A DNA stretch of 64,000 nt from Actinoallomurus soli (GTDB lineage Bacteria > Actinomycetota > Actinomycetes > Streptosporangiales > Streptosporangiaceae). The notes beneath the pieces were generated by a model. It worked only from the letters and a program-made list of their open reading frames with translations, was not told the origin of the DNA and searched no databases. Made by a program: the position numbers and the translations under genes. The DNA lies in assembly GCF_024055715.1 (NCBI RefSeq), contig NZ_JAMXMV010000010.1:248001-312000 (forward strand), given 5' to 3'. The stretch's first letter is position 1. Each line of letters starts with the position of its first letter. Below are positions 41,085 through 49,618 of this stretch, piece after piece.

Positions 41085-41756
41085 ATGAGGTCGATCCGTG
41101 TCCTCATCGTCGACGATCACGCGCTCTTCGCCGAGGCGCTCGCGGCCCGGCTGGCCGCGGAACCCGACCTTGAGGTGCTCCCCGTCGCGGGCGACGTCCG
41201 GCGCGCCGCGGCGCTCGTCGCCACCGAGTCGCCCGACGTCGTGGTGCTCGACTTCGTCCTCGGCGAGGAGAGCGGACTGGACGCGCTCGACCTTCTGCGG
41301 GGCCGGCGCCCGGAGGCGCGCGTCGTGATCCTCAGCGCGATCACCGACATCTCCCCGATCGTGACCGCCCTGCGGCACGGCGCGGTCGCCTGGGTTCCCA
41401 AGACCGAGAGCGCCGACCTGGTCGCGCGGGTGATCCGCGGCGCGGCGGGCCGAGGCGGGTGGATCCCGCCCGACGTCCTCGGCGACGTGCTGCGCCGTCT
41501 GGTGGCCCCGGGCGAGCAGTGCGAAGGAGTACTGAACGACCTCACCCCCCGCGAACGCCAGGTGCTCCAGGGAATGGTGGACGGCATGAGCCGGACGCGG
41601 CTGGCCGAGCGCCTCGGCCTGTCCGCCAACACGGTCCGCACTCATACCCAGAACCTCCTGGCGAAGCTCGGCGCGCATTCGGCGGTGGAGGCCATCACCA
41701 TCGCGATGCGCGCCGGGGTCGCGCCCACCGATCCGGGCGAGGACCCCCCGCGCTGA
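41085..41756 (+). CDS. NarL/FixJ-type response regulator
   Basis: A 223-residue regulator: receiver domain with acidic pair in LIVDDHALFAEAL, phospho-acceptor Asp in DVVVLDFVLG and Lys in VPKTESADL, and a C-terminal LuxR helix-turn-helix from about 152 (LTPRERQVLQGMVDGMSRTR, LSANTVRTHTQNLLAKLGAH). It begins ATG GGT-like MRSIRVLIVDDH. The cytosolic histidine kinase and a second regulator follow on the same strand, so the three probably form one signalling unit, although 166 bp intervene. Confidence 0.9.
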   Translation: MRSIRVLIVDDHALFAEALAARLAAEPDLEVLPVAGDVRRAAALVATESPDVVVLDFVLGEESGLDALDLLRGRRPEARVVILSAITDISPIVTALRHGAVAWVPKTESADLVARVIRGAAGRGGWIPPDVLGDVLRRLVAPGEQCEGVLNDLTPRERQVLQGMVDGMSRTRLAERLGLSANTVRTHTQNLLAKLGAHSAVEAITIAMRAGVAPTDPGEDPPR

Positions 41757-41922
41757 CGCGCATTTCCCTTCCGACGCCGCGATTTCAAGCACGGTTCACT
41801 CACGGTGACGACGTGACCACCTGTGGCCAGGTTGGGTCTGGTTACGGCCACTCTCCTGGACACCCGCGTCGTACAGGGTGACCGTCGGTACGGTCGGTCA
41901 CTACACAAGACGGGGGTCTTCG

Positions 41923-42633
41923 ATGATCAGTGCGCAGGCCAGGTCCTCGCCACCGCACGCGTCCGCCCGTACGGGCCGCGTCGCGGGCTCCACCGGCGCG
42001 CCGCAATCACCGCTTCTCGACAGGGACTCCTGCGACGCCACGCTGTGGCGCCGCAGGATCCGGCACGACATCCGCCACGAACTCGGCACGATCATCATGC
42101 TCGCGTCCGCCGTCGCGGTCTCCGACGACATCGGCCCGGTGAGCCGGGAGCGCGTCGAGGCGCTGCTCGGCGAGACGCGCTGGCTCGACCATCTGCTCCG
42201 GCAGCTCGACGCGGAGGAGGAGGGTCCCGTCCCGGCCGGTCCGGAGCGGGTACGGGTGGATCGGCTCGTCGGCGAGATCACCGCCGGGCTGCGGCTGTCC
42301 TCGCCCCGGAGCGTCTCCTACACCGGCGATCCGGCCTGGGCGCACATCGATCCGCTCGCGCTCTGGCGTGCGGTCCGCAACGTCCTGGACAACGCCCACC
42401 GCGTCGCACGGGACCGCGTCGAGGTGCGGGTGGGCGTGGAGGCGGGCTGGACGGTCGTCCAGGTCGACGACGACGGCCCCGGGTTCGGAGCGGGGACCGG
42501 CGGGCTGGCGTCCCTCGGCCTGGGGATCGTCGCCGACCTGGTGTCCGAGTACGACGGTCTGATCGAGATACGGGGGTGCGAGCTCGGCGGGGCGCGCGTG
42601 CGAATCCTGCTGCCCTCCTCGGACCGCCCATGA
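41923..42633 (+). CDS. cytosolic histidine kinase lacking a sensor domain
   Basis: A 236-residue kinase with no membrane helix. The phosphorylation helix is RRRIRHDIRHELGTIIMLAS (H in the HDIRHE motif), followed by a compact ATPase with N-box RAVRNVLDNAHRVARD, G1 VDDDGPGFG and LGLGIVADLVSEYDG. The first 45 residues are disordered. With no sensor domain it must receive its signal from another protein. Its stop overlaps the ATG of the second response regulator, which is its probable partner. Confidence 0.82.
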   Translation: MISAQARSSPPHASARTGRVAGSTGAPQSPLLDRDSCDATLWRRRIRHDIRHELGTIIMLASAVAVSDDIGPVSRERVEALLGETRWLDHLLRQLDAEEEGPVPAGPERVRVDRLVGEITAGLRLSSPRSVSYTGDPAWAHIDPLALWRAVRNVLDNAHRVARDRVEVRVGVEAGWTVVQVDDDGPGFGAGTGGLASLGLGIVADLVSEYDGLIEIRGCELGGARVRILLPSSDRP

Positions 42634-43280
42634 GGGTGTTCATCTGCGACGACCACGCCGTGTTCGCCGACTCGCTCGCCGTCGTGCTGCGCGAGAAGGG
42701 ACACGACGTGGTCGGCGTGGTCTACTCCCCCGAGGCCGCGCTGCGGCTGCTGCCGGGCGTACGCGCCGACGTGTGCCTCATCGACCTGAGGTTCCCGACC
42801 GGCTCGGTCTTAGGCAGCCTGCCGGAGCTCGTCGCGGCGGTTCCCGGCACCAGGTTCGTGGTGCTGACGGGCTCGACGGACCCCGGGACGGTCGAGACGG
42901 GGCTGGCCGCGGGGGTGCGCGGCTTCGCGCACAAGGGTCAGCAGGCCGGCGAGATCGTCGACCTGCTGACCCGGGTCCACGCCGGTGAGGTCGTCGTCGA
43001 TCCGGAGACGGCGGGCCGGCTCCCGGCGCGTCCGCGTACCGAGGCCCAGCGGCTCGCCAACTACCTCACCCCCCGCGAGCGCGAGGTCCTCACCCGCCTG
43101 GTCCGCGGCGAGAACACCGCGACCCTCGCCCGCGGCATGGAGATCACCCGCAGCACGGCGCGCAGCCACGTGCAGAGCGTGCTCACCAAGCTCGGTGTCC
43201 ACTCCCAGCGGGAGGCCGTCATCGTCGCCGCGCGGCACGGCCTGGTCAGCGTGAGCACCGGCGAGTGGCTGCTGCCCTGA
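42630..43280 (+). CDS. NarL/FixJ-type response regulator with a TTA codon
   Basis: A 216-residue regulator: receiver with FICDDHAVFADSL, phospho-acceptor in DVCLIDLRF and GFAHKGQQAGE, and a LuxR-type helix-turn-helix from about 150 (LTPREREVLTRLVRGENTAT, ITRSTARSHVQSVLTKLGVH). ATG 42630 overlaps the kinase stop by 4 bp. Leu61 is encoded by TTA at 42810-42812, a codon that is rare in GC-rich actinomycetes and in Streptomyces makes expression depend on the bldA tRNA. That may delay this regulator's synthesis to late growth (inference). Confidence 0.9.
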   Translation: MRVFICDDHAVFADSLAVVLREKGHDVVGVVYSPEAALRLLPGVRADVCLIDLRFPTGSVLGSLPELVAAVPGTRFVVLTGSTDPGTVETGLAAGVRGFAHKGQQAGEIVDLLTRVHAGEVVVDPETAGRLPARPRTEAQRLANYLTPREREVLTRLVRGENTATLARGMEITRSTARSHVQSVLTKLGVHSQREAVIVAARHGLVSVSTGEWLLP

Positions 43281-43468
43281 GGCCGGCCACCTCGGAAGAC
43301 GTGCCGTTCCCCACCGCCTGCGCAGGTCACCGGCATCACTCCGGTCACATGCACATTCGTGCGCGGTCCGCGCGATGTACGATCAGCAAAGCTCAGGGGT
43401 GGCAAGTGGTCTAATCGTTGACCTGCGCCCTGCCCATCGCTCTGAGCAACTGGCGGAGGGAGGCGCGG

Positions 43469-44245
43469 GTGAGCAGGTACGAGCGCTGGAACGACCTGCT
43501 GTCGCTGCTGGCGAGCCGGGGACGGCTCAGCGTCGAGGAGGCCGCCGCCGAGCTGACCGTCTCGACGGCGACGATCCGCCGCGACTTCGACCAGCTCGCG
43601 CAGCAGCAGATGCTGACCCGCACCCGCGGCGGCGCGGTCGCCCACACGGTCACGTACGACCTGCCGCTGCGCTACAAGAGCGCGCGGCAGGCGTCGGAGA
43701 AACAGCGGATCGCGGCGGCCGCCGCCGAGCTCGTCCATCCGGGCGCGGTCATCGGCGTCAACGGCGGCACGACCACCACCGAGATCGCGCGGGCCCTCGC
43801 CACGCGTGCCGACCTGCACGCCGAGAACGGCGCCCCCGCCATCACGATCGTGACGAACGCCCTCAACATCGCCAACGAGCTGGTCGTACGGCCGCACGTG
43901 AAGATCGTGCTGACCGGCGGGGTGGCGCTGCCGCAGTCGTACGAGCTGGTCGGGCCGCTCGCGAACGGCGTGTTCGACCAGGTGACGCTCGACATGGCGT
44001 TCCTCGGCGTCAGCGGCCTCGACGTGGAGCGCGGCGCCACCTGTCACAACGAGGACGAGGCGAACATCAACCGGCAGATGGCGGTGCGCGCGGAGCGGGT
44101 CGTCGTCGCGGCGGACAGTTCCAAGCTGGGCGAACGCGCCTTCGCCAAGATCTGCGGAATCGGCGAGATCGACATCCTCGTCACCGACGCGAGCGCCGAC
44201 ACCCGGGGCTTCGAAGAGGCCGGCGTCAAGGTCGTCCCCGCCTGA
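43469..44245 (+). CDS. DeoR-family transcriptional regulator
   Basis: A 258-residue regulator: N-terminal winged helix (LLSLLASRGRLSVEEAAAEL, VSTATIRRDFDQLAQQ) and a DeoRC sensor domain with GVNGGTTTTEIARAL, VTNALNIANELV, LTGGVALPQSYELVGP and VAADSSKLGERAF, the phosphosugar-binding layout seen in AgaR/GlpR-type proteins. It probably senses a phosphorylated sugar. GTG 43469 follows GGAGGGAGG. No sugar operon is adjacent; downstream is a repeat array and then a P450 gene. Its targets are therefore likely elsewhere. Confidence 0.9.
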   Translation: MSRYERWNDLLSLLASRGRLSVEEAAAELTVSTATIRRDFDQLAQQQMLTRTRGGAVAHTVTYDLPLRYKSARQASEKQRIAAAAAELVHPGAVIGVNGGTTTTEIARALATRADLHAENGAPAITIVTNALNIANELVVRPHVKIVLTGGVALPQSYELVGPLANGVFDQVTLDMAFLGVSGLDVERGATCHNEDEANINRQMAVRAERVVVAADSSKLGERAFAKICGIGEIDILVTDASADTRGFEEAGVKVVPA

Positions 44246-44260
44246 GGCCGGCCGCCTCCC

Positions 44261-44420
44261 CGGCTCACCCGTCGACGGCACCCTCGGCCCTCCCGGCTCA
44301 CCCGTCGACGGCACCCTCGGCCCTCCCGGCTCACCCGTCGACGGCACCCTCGGCCCTCCCGGCTCACCCGTCGACGGCACCCTCGGCCCTCCCGGCTCCC
44401 CGTCGACGGCCCCCGGCCCT
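44261..44420. repeat. 33-nt minisatellite array, four exact-type units plus a partial
   Basis: Units start at 44261, 44294, 44327, 44360 and 44393; the last is shorter. Four copies are essentially identical. Each contains the 10-bp palindrome CCGTCGACGG (with GTCGAC centre) and CGGCTCACC. It lies in the 261 bp between the DeoR and P450 genes and would be transcribed with DeoR read-through. Function unknown; it may form repeated hairpins in RNA. No similarity to the 3' end of the DeoR gene was seen, unlike the other arrays of this window. Confidence 0.9.
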
Positions 44421-44506
44421 CGATGCGATCGAAGTGACGGCCGGAACCGGCCCTTGGTCTTCGACCGGCGTGCGGGATACGGTCCTTAGACGCGGGAGGG
44501 GAATCC

Positions 44507-45982
44507 ATGACTCAACGACGAGTCGCCACGCCGGTCTCCGACACCGACCTGATCTACAGTCCCGACACCTACGTCCGGGGCGTGCCGTACGACGCGCTGG
44601 CGCGGCTGCGCGGATCCACGCCGGTCGTGTGGATCGAGGAGCGACCGGCCGACCACGAGCCCGCCGGCTCCGGGTTCTGGGCGGTGCTCCGGCACGCCGA
44701 CACGTGCCACGTCCTGCACAATCCCAAGCTCTTCGCCGCGCGCGGGTCGACCGATGAGGACTCCGGCCACGGCCGCGGCAGCACGTCCGCCACGGCCCCG
44801 CCCGTACGCTCCCGGCTGCGCCGGCGACTGCCCAGGGCGTTCGGCGCGCGCAACGTCGAGGGCTTGGCCGAGCGCATCGAGCGCCGGGCGTACGCCCTGG
44901 TGGACGCGGTGGCCGAGAAGGGCGAGGCGGACTTCGCGACCGAGATCGCGGCGGATCTGCCGCTCCTGAGCTTCGGCGACCTTCTCGGGGTGCCGGAGTC
45001 CGACCGGTGGCTGCTGTCCGACTGGTCCGACCGGGTCACCGGCCGCCCCGTCGCCGGGTATCCGGTCGGGTACTCCCCCGAGACGACGGCCGATCCGGCC
45101 GCGTGCACCGAGATGGCCCGCCGTGCGGTCGCCGCGCGGCCGCACGGCCCGCTCGATCCGGAGACGGCCGCGCCGGTCGGGCCCGGCGCCGAGGCGACGG
45201 CGCGGGGCGGGCAGGGCGCGGGGGCGGCGGCGCAGGGTGGACCCGGTGCGGGAGCGACCGCGCCGGGCGGGCCCGGCGCGGAGGCGGAGGCGGAGGGAGG
45301 GCTGCCCGACCTGCGTCTCTACGCCGACGAGCTCGCCGAGTACAAGCGCCGGCACCCCGCCGAGGACCTCATGACGGTCCTCGTGCAGCACTCCGGCGGC
45401 AAGAACGGCCCGGTTCCGGTGGAGGAGTTCGAGAGCCTCTTCCGGATGTTCGCGGCGGCGGCGAACCACACCGTCCGCGGCGGGCTGTCCGGCGGGATGC
45501 TCGCCCTGCTGAAGAATCCGGCCGAGGTCTCGCGCCTGCGCGCCGATCCGGGCCTCCTCGACGGCGCGGTCGAGGAGATGCTGCGCTGGTGGTCCCCGGT
45601 CATCCGCGTCGGGCGTACGGCCACCGCCGACACCGTCGTCGGCAACGTTCCGGTCCGCAAGGGCGAGCGGCTCGTCGTCTGGCTCGCCTCCGCCAACCGC
45701 GACGAGCCGGTCTTCGAGGAGCCCGCGCGGTTCGACGTCGGGCGGGCGCCGAACGACCATGTCGCCCTCGGCCGCGGGCCACGGGCCTGCCTGGGCGCGC
45801 ACCTGGTCCGGATGCAGATGCGCGCGATGTTCGCGGCCGTCCTCGACCGGTTCGACGCGATCGAACCGGCCGGCGACGCCCGGCGGCTGCGGTCGAGCGT
45901 CCACAACGGCATCACGCACCTGCCGATCCGCTGGCAGCCGCGCGGCCGCGCGCCCGAGGCGTTCGGGGCGCGCTCCGCGTAG
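44507..45982 (+). CDS. cytochrome P450 with a repeat insertion and variant motifs
   Basis: A 491-residue P450 (typical bacterial length about 400). The K-helix ExxR is VEEMLRWWSP and the heme-Cys loop is ALGRGPRACLGAHL, where the usual first Phe (FGxGxHxCxG) is Leu. The I-helix reads FAAAANHTVRGG, having Asn-His-Thr in place of Glu-Thr; such Asn variants occur in steroid-oxidising CYP124/125-like enzymes. A low-complexity stretch of four 10-residue repeats (about residues 227-266) is inserted in the F-G region, probably surface-exposed. ATG 44507 follows GGGAGGGG. No redox partner genes are adjacent. Substrate unknown. Confidence 0.88.
   Translation: MTQRRVATPVSDTDLIYSPDTYVRGVPYDALARLRGSTPVVWIEERPADHEPAGSGFWAVLRHADTCHVLHNPKLFAARGSTDEDSGHGRGSTSATAPPVRSRLRRRLPRAFGARNVEGLAERIERRAYALVDAVAEKGEADFATEIAADLPLLSFGDLLGVPESDRWLLSDWSDRVTGRPVAGYPVGYSPETTADPAACTEMARRAVAARPHGPLDPETAAPVGPGAEATARGGQGAGAAAQGGPGAGATAPGGPGAEAEAEGGLPDLRLYADELAEYKRRHPAEDLMTVLVQHSGGKNGPVPVEEFESLFRMFAAAANHTVRGGLSGGMLALLKNPAEVSRLRADPGLLDGAVEEMLRWWSPVIRVGRTATADTVVGNVPVRKGERLVVWLASANRDEPVFEEPARFDVGRAPNDHVALGRGPRACLGAHLVRMQMRAMFAAVLDRFDAIEPAGDARRLRSSVHNGITHLPIRWQPRGRAPEAFGARSA
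45185..45304 (+). repeat. four in-frame 30-nt repeats inside the P450 gene
   Basis: Each 30-nt unit encodes ten residues of the form GAEATARGGQ/GAGAAAQGGP. The four units follow directly and keep the frame; they account for 40 of the extra 50-90 residues of this P450. Confidence 0.85.
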
Positions 45983-46052
45983 GACAGACGCCCGGGAGAG
46001 GCGCCGAGCGCGCGGCCGGGGCCGGCTGCGCGCCTCGTGCGGCCTGCGGCGG

Positions 46053-46126
46053 TCAGGGGCCGTCCGTGCGCTGTGCGGCGCTCAGGGGCCGTCCGTACGC
46101 CCTGCGGCGGTCAGGGGCCCTCGTGG
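46053..46126 (-). repeat. 29-nt tandem repeat sharing the esterase stop region
   Basis: TCAGGGGCCGTCCGT starts at 46053 and 46082; TCAGGGGCCCTCGT starts at 46111 and is the real 3' end (stop codon) of the esterase gene. The period is 29 nt each time. Similarity between the real end and the copies is limited to the first 14 bases, so this is weaker than the other 3'-end arrays. Confidence 0.6.
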
Positions 46127-47259
46127 GCCAGGTGGGCGCTCATCCACTGCAGGGCGCTCGGCGTGACCCGCTTCCAGGTGTGCGGGTTGTGGCCGCCGCC
46201 GGGGACCAGGATCTTGTCCGTGGCCATGGGCGCCGCGGCGAGCTGAAGGAACTTGCGCGCCTCGCCGTAGTCCTTCTCGCCGTCCGGGCTGGTGGTGACG
46301 AGCACGGAGATGGGAGGCGGCGGCAGGTGCTGCAGCCGCCAGATCAGGCTGTTGTCCGACTTCACCTGCTTGTTGCCGGCGTACAGGTCGCCGGTCTGCC
46401 AGTCCTGCCGCGGGTAGAAGTAGCCGGCCATCGAGACCGCCGCGGTGAACCGGTCGGAGTGCGTCATGGCCAGCTTGACGGCGCAGTACCCGCCGGTCGA
46501 GTCGCCCATCACGCCCCAGCTGTGCTCGCCGGTCGCCACCCGGTAGGTGGACATGAGGCGCTCGGGCAGGTCCTGGGAGTAGAAGCTCAGCACCTGCGGA
46601 CCTCCGGGCACGTCCGTGCACTCGGTGTCCTTCGGCATGAGGGACGTGGGCGTCGGGCGCAGCATCACGATGACCATCGGCTGCACCTGGCCGGCGTTCA
46701 TCTCCCTGGTGGCGGTGGCCGGGACGTTCATCCGGGTGATGAGCTGCTCGGGGACGCCGGGGAAGCCCGTGAAGTCGAACATCACCGGAAAGCGGCGCTT
46801 GTCGAACTTCTTCTGGAAGTACTGCGGAGGCAGGTAGACGTACGCCTGGGTGGTCAGCCCGGTGCGGTCACCGCGGATCTCCACCTGCTCGATCTGGCCG
46901 TCCTTGGCGGGGTCGGCCTTCTTCTTCTGGCCGATGGTCGTCACCTGGCGGGCCAGGGGCTGACCGGCTCCCTGGGGCCGGCTCGGGCCGCTGCTGTTGT
47001 TGTTCAGCTGCACGTTCACGCCCTGGTTGTTGGTGCCCATCAGGTCGGACCAGGAGGCGTAGAACAGGAAGTAGTTGTTCACCCCGGCGAGCAGCACCAG
47101 AATCAACGCGAACTGGGCGGTCAGGAACAGCCCGATCCGGGCGAGGAACGGGCCGATGCCGGACCTGGCGAACTTCGGCCACCACCAGATGATCGCGGCC
47201 GTCGCCGCCACGGCCACCACGATCAGAAAACCGAAGAAGCCCCCGCTCGTCAGTCCCAC
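46111..47259 (-). CDS. membrane-anchored alpha/beta esterase (esterase D/antigen 85-like)
   Basis: A 382-residue protein with two N-terminal membrane helices (FGFLIVVAVAATAAIIWWW, FLTAQFALILVLLAGV) and an extracytoplasmic putative esterase domain: AYVYLPPQYFQ, FPVMFDFTGFPG, nucleophile Ser in GVMGDSTGGYCAV and a C-terminal GGGHNPHTW with the base His. Such anchored esterases act on cell-envelope lipids or sugars in actinomycetes. GTG 47259 gives the common start GLTSGGFFGF, after GAGAGGA; ATG 47313 is an alternative. Divergent from a histidine kinase gene by 313 bp. Convergent with the P450 gene. Confidence 0.85.
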   Translation of the reverse strand: MGLTSGGFFGFLIVVAVAATAAIIWWWPKFARSGIGPFLARIGLFLTAQFALILVLLAGVNNYFLFYASWSDLMGTNNQGVNVQLNNNSSGPSRPQGAGQPLARQVTTIGQKKKADPAKDGQIEQVEIRGDRTGLTTQAYVYLPPQYFQKKFDKRRFPVMFDFTGFPGVPEQLITRMNVPATATREMNAGQVQPMVIVMLRPTPTSLMPKDTECTDVPGGPQVLSFYSQDLPERLMSTYRVATGEHSWGVMGDSTGGYCAVKLAMTHSDRFTAAVSMAGYFYPRQDWQTGDLYAGNKQVKSDNSLIWRLQHLPPPPISVLVTTSPDGEKDYGEARKFLQLAAAPMATDKILVPGGGHNPHTWKRVTPSALQWMSAHLAHEGP

Positions 47260-47572
47260 TGGGTGTCCTCTCAGATCCGGCTCGTCCGCCGACGGAACGT
47301 GCCTGAAACTCATCGAGCTCTCAGCATCGCGCAATGCCGCGCTCAGCCGACTACGGTATCGGCGAACCCGCACTCCCTAATCACAAGATGCCTGAGGCAC
47401 CGAAAAAGTTGCCCAGAACCGTGCAAAACAGGCGGGCCCACGCCAGTATCGGGACTCGAGGGCTATCGGCCGGTAAACCCAGGTGCAGCGCAACGGGTAC
47501 TCCCCAGGGTGTACGCGGGATGCCGACCGCGACCGGATGCCCACCGCGCGGCCGCATTCTAGAGTCCCCCTT
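47260..47572. other. 313-bp divergent intergenic region
   Basis: No gene seen. Composition is less GC-rich at 47360-47450. Minus-strand GATACCG and TTGTGATT elements could form promoters for the esterase. On the plus strand TAGAGT (47560-47565) lies 7 nt before the histidine kinase GTG and could be a -10 of a leaderless transcript. No operator-like palindrome was found. Confidence 0.45.
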
Positions 47573-48865
47573 GTGAGTACGCGATGGCGGCCCGGCGCGC
47601 TGCCGGTGTGGGTGGTCCCGCCGATCGTCGGCTTCATCCAGGTGATGGGCTCGACGGGCGCCGACGTCCACATGCGCTACCAGACCGGGCACCTCGACGC
47701 GCTCGCGTACGCGCTCCTCGTCGCCGGGCCGCTCGCCCTGCTCGCGCGGCGGCGTCTCCCGGTCGTCGCCCTTGCGGTGGTGTTCGCCGTGACCGGCTGC
47801 TACGTCCTCCGCGGGTACGTCCTCGGCCCGGTCTTCCTGAGCGTGGTCGTCGCCATCGTGGCGGCGGTGGGCGCCGGGCGTCGCGTCGCCGCCTGGATCG
47901 CCACGGGCATCGGGTCCGGTCTTCTCACCCTCCTGGGCGAGCTGGCGCCGTTCGGGCCGTTCCGGTTGCGCACCTGGTCGGCCACGCACGCCCTGGTCAC
48001 GCTGACCTGGCTGCTGCTGGTGCTGACCGGGGCCGAACTGGTCCGCATCCGCAGCGAACGCGCGGCCGAGGCGCGCCGCACCCGTGCGGAGGAGGAACGC
48101 CGCCGGGCCAGCGAGGAACGGCTCCGCATCGCCCGCGAACTGCACGACGTCCTGGCGCACAACATCTCGATGATCAATGTTCAGGCGGGCGTGGCCCTGC
48201 ACCTCATGGACGAACGCCCCGAGCAGGCGCGTACGGCCCTGGCCGCCATCAAGGAGGCGAGCAAGGATGCGCTGACCGAGGTCCGCTCCGTGCTCGGCGT
48301 GCTGCGGCAGGTGGACGAGGACGCGCCACGGGCGCCCACCGCGGGCCTGGGCCGCCTCGACGACCTGGTCTCCCGAGCGCGGGCGGCGGGCATCACCGTC
48401 CGGACCCGCGTGACCGGCCGGCCGTACCCGCTGCCCGCGGGGATCGACCTGGCGGCGTTCCGCATCCTCCAGGAGGGGCTGACGAACGTGACACGGCACG
48501 CCGGGCCGGGCGTCACCGCCACCGTGCGCGTCGCGTACGGCCCCGGCGCGCTCCGGCTGGAGGTCGAGGACGACGGACGCGGCGCCCCCGGGGACCTGCC
48601 CGGCGGGGGCGACGGCATCCCCGGGATGCGCGAACGCGTCACCGCCCTCGGCGGTGAGATCGTCACGGGGCCGCGGCCGGGCGCCGACGGCTTCCGGGTC
48701 CGCGCGACCCTCCCGGTGCCCGCGGACGCGACGAGGGCGGGGCCTCCCGCCCGCGACACGATGGAGGCCCCTCCTCAGGAGGCGGCGACCTCCGCTCAGG
48801 ACGAGGCGGGGACGGCCGCCCAGGACGAGGCGGGGATGCCCGCCGGGGACAAGGAGCACGAGTGA
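47573..48865 (+). CDS. NarX/DesK-type sensor histidine kinase
   Basis: A 430-residue kinase: five to six N-terminal membrane helices (to about 165), a coiled-coil-like arm (SERAAEARRTRAEEERRRAS), HisKA_3 box ERLRIARELHDVLAHNISMI and a HATPase with FRILQEGLTNVTRHAG and VEDDGRGAPGDLP ... GIPGMRERVTALGG. Residues 400-430 form a low-complexity tail containing a 24-nt repeat (AQDEAGTA/AQDEAGMP at 48797-48844). GTG 47573 may start a leaderless message. Its stop overlaps the regulator's GTG, giving a normal two-component operon. Confidence 0.9.
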   Translation: MSTRWRPGALPVWVVPPIVGFIQVMGSTGADVHMRYQTGHLDALAYALLVAGPLALLARRRLPVVALAVVFAVTGCYVLRGYVLGPVFLSVVVAIVAAVGAGRRVAAWIATGIGSGLLTLLGELAPFGPFRLRTWSATHALVTLTWLLLVLTGAELVRIRSERAAEARRTRAEEERRRASEERLRIARELHDVLAHNISMINVQAGVALHLMDERPEQARTALAAIKEASKDALTEVRSVLGVLRQVDEDAPRAPTAGLGRLDDLVSRARAAGITVRTRVTGRPYPLPAGIDLAAFRILQEGLTNVTRHAGPGVTATVRVAYGPGALRLEVEDDGRGAPGDLPGGGDGIPGMRERVTALGGEIVTGPRPGADGFRVRATLPVPADATRAGPPARDTMEAPPQEAATSAQDEAGTAAQDEAGMPAGDKEHE

Positions 48866-49527
48866 TCCGCGTACTGCTCGCCGACGACCAGGCCCTGGTG
48901 CGGGCGGGATTCCGGGCGCTCCTCGACGCGCAGCCCGACGTCGAGGTCGTCGGCGAGGCCGGAGACGGCGCCGAGGCCGTGCGCCTGGCGCGGCGCGAGC
49001 GGCCCGACGTCGTGCTGATGGACATCCGGATGCCGGTGCTGGACGGGCTGGCCGCGACCCGCGAGATCGTCGGCGACGACCGGCTCGCGGGTACCCGGGT
49101 CGTCATCCTCACGACGTTCGAGCTCGACGAGTACGTCTTCGAGGCGATCCGCGGCGGGGCCAGCGGCTTCCTGGTCAAGGACACCGAGCCGACCGATCTG
49201 ATCCGCGGGGTACGGGAGGTCGCCTCCGGCGACGCGCTGCTGTCACCGGGGGTGACACGGCGCCTCATCGCGGAGTTCGCCGCGAAGGCCAGGAAGCCCC
49301 GGTCCGCAGCGGAACTGCGCGGCCTGACCGACCGGGAGCGCGAGGTCATGGCGCTGGTGGCGGAGGGGCTGTCGAACGAGGAGATCGCCGAACGCCTGGT
49401 CGTGAGCCCCGCGACCGCCAAGACGCACGTGAGCCGGACCATGGTGAAGCTGCACGCCCGCGACCGCGCCCAACTGGTGGTGATGGCGTACGAGACCGGC
49501 CTGGTCAAGCCGGGATGGCTGCAGTAG
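48862..49527 (+). CDS. NarL-type response regulator, partner of the DesK-type kinase
   Basis: A 221-residue regulator: receiver with VLLADDQALVRAGFRAL, phospho-acceptor DVVLMDIRMPVLDG, TTFELDEYVFEAIRGGASGF and Lys in LVKDTEP; LuxR-type helix-turn-helix from about 148 (LTDREREVMALVAEGLSNEE, VSPATAKTHVSRTMVKLHAR). GTG 48862 overlaps the kinase stop (GTGA). The pair is of the type that controls envelope lipid or antibiotic responses, but no target transporter is adjacent. Confidence 0.92.
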   Translation: MIRVLLADDQALVRAGFRALLDAQPDVEVVGEAGDGAEAVRLARRERPDVVLMDIRMPVLDGLAATREIVGDDRLAGTRVVILTTFELDEYVFEAIRGGASGFLVKDTEPTDLIRGVREVASGDALLSPGVTRRLIAEFAAKARKPRSAAELRGLTDREREVMALVAEGLSNEEIAERLVVSPATAKTHVSRTMVKLHARDRAQLVVMAYETGLVKPGWLQ

Positions 49528-49618
49528 GGCCTCGCGGCGGGCGCGCCGCGCGGCGCTGCCCGGCGACGCGCCGACCGGCTCCGGCCGGCGGGGCGGCGAG
49601 GGCGGGCCGGGAGGCCGG

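Noticed and set aside
43405-43420. AGTGGTCTAATCGTTG upstream of the DeoR gene as a DasR site
   Set aside because: Only the left half (AGTGGTCTA) fits the DasR consensus; the right half does not form the palindrome.
44261-44420. Possible CRISPR array
   Set aside because: The units are directly adjacent with no variable spacers, and there are no cas genes.
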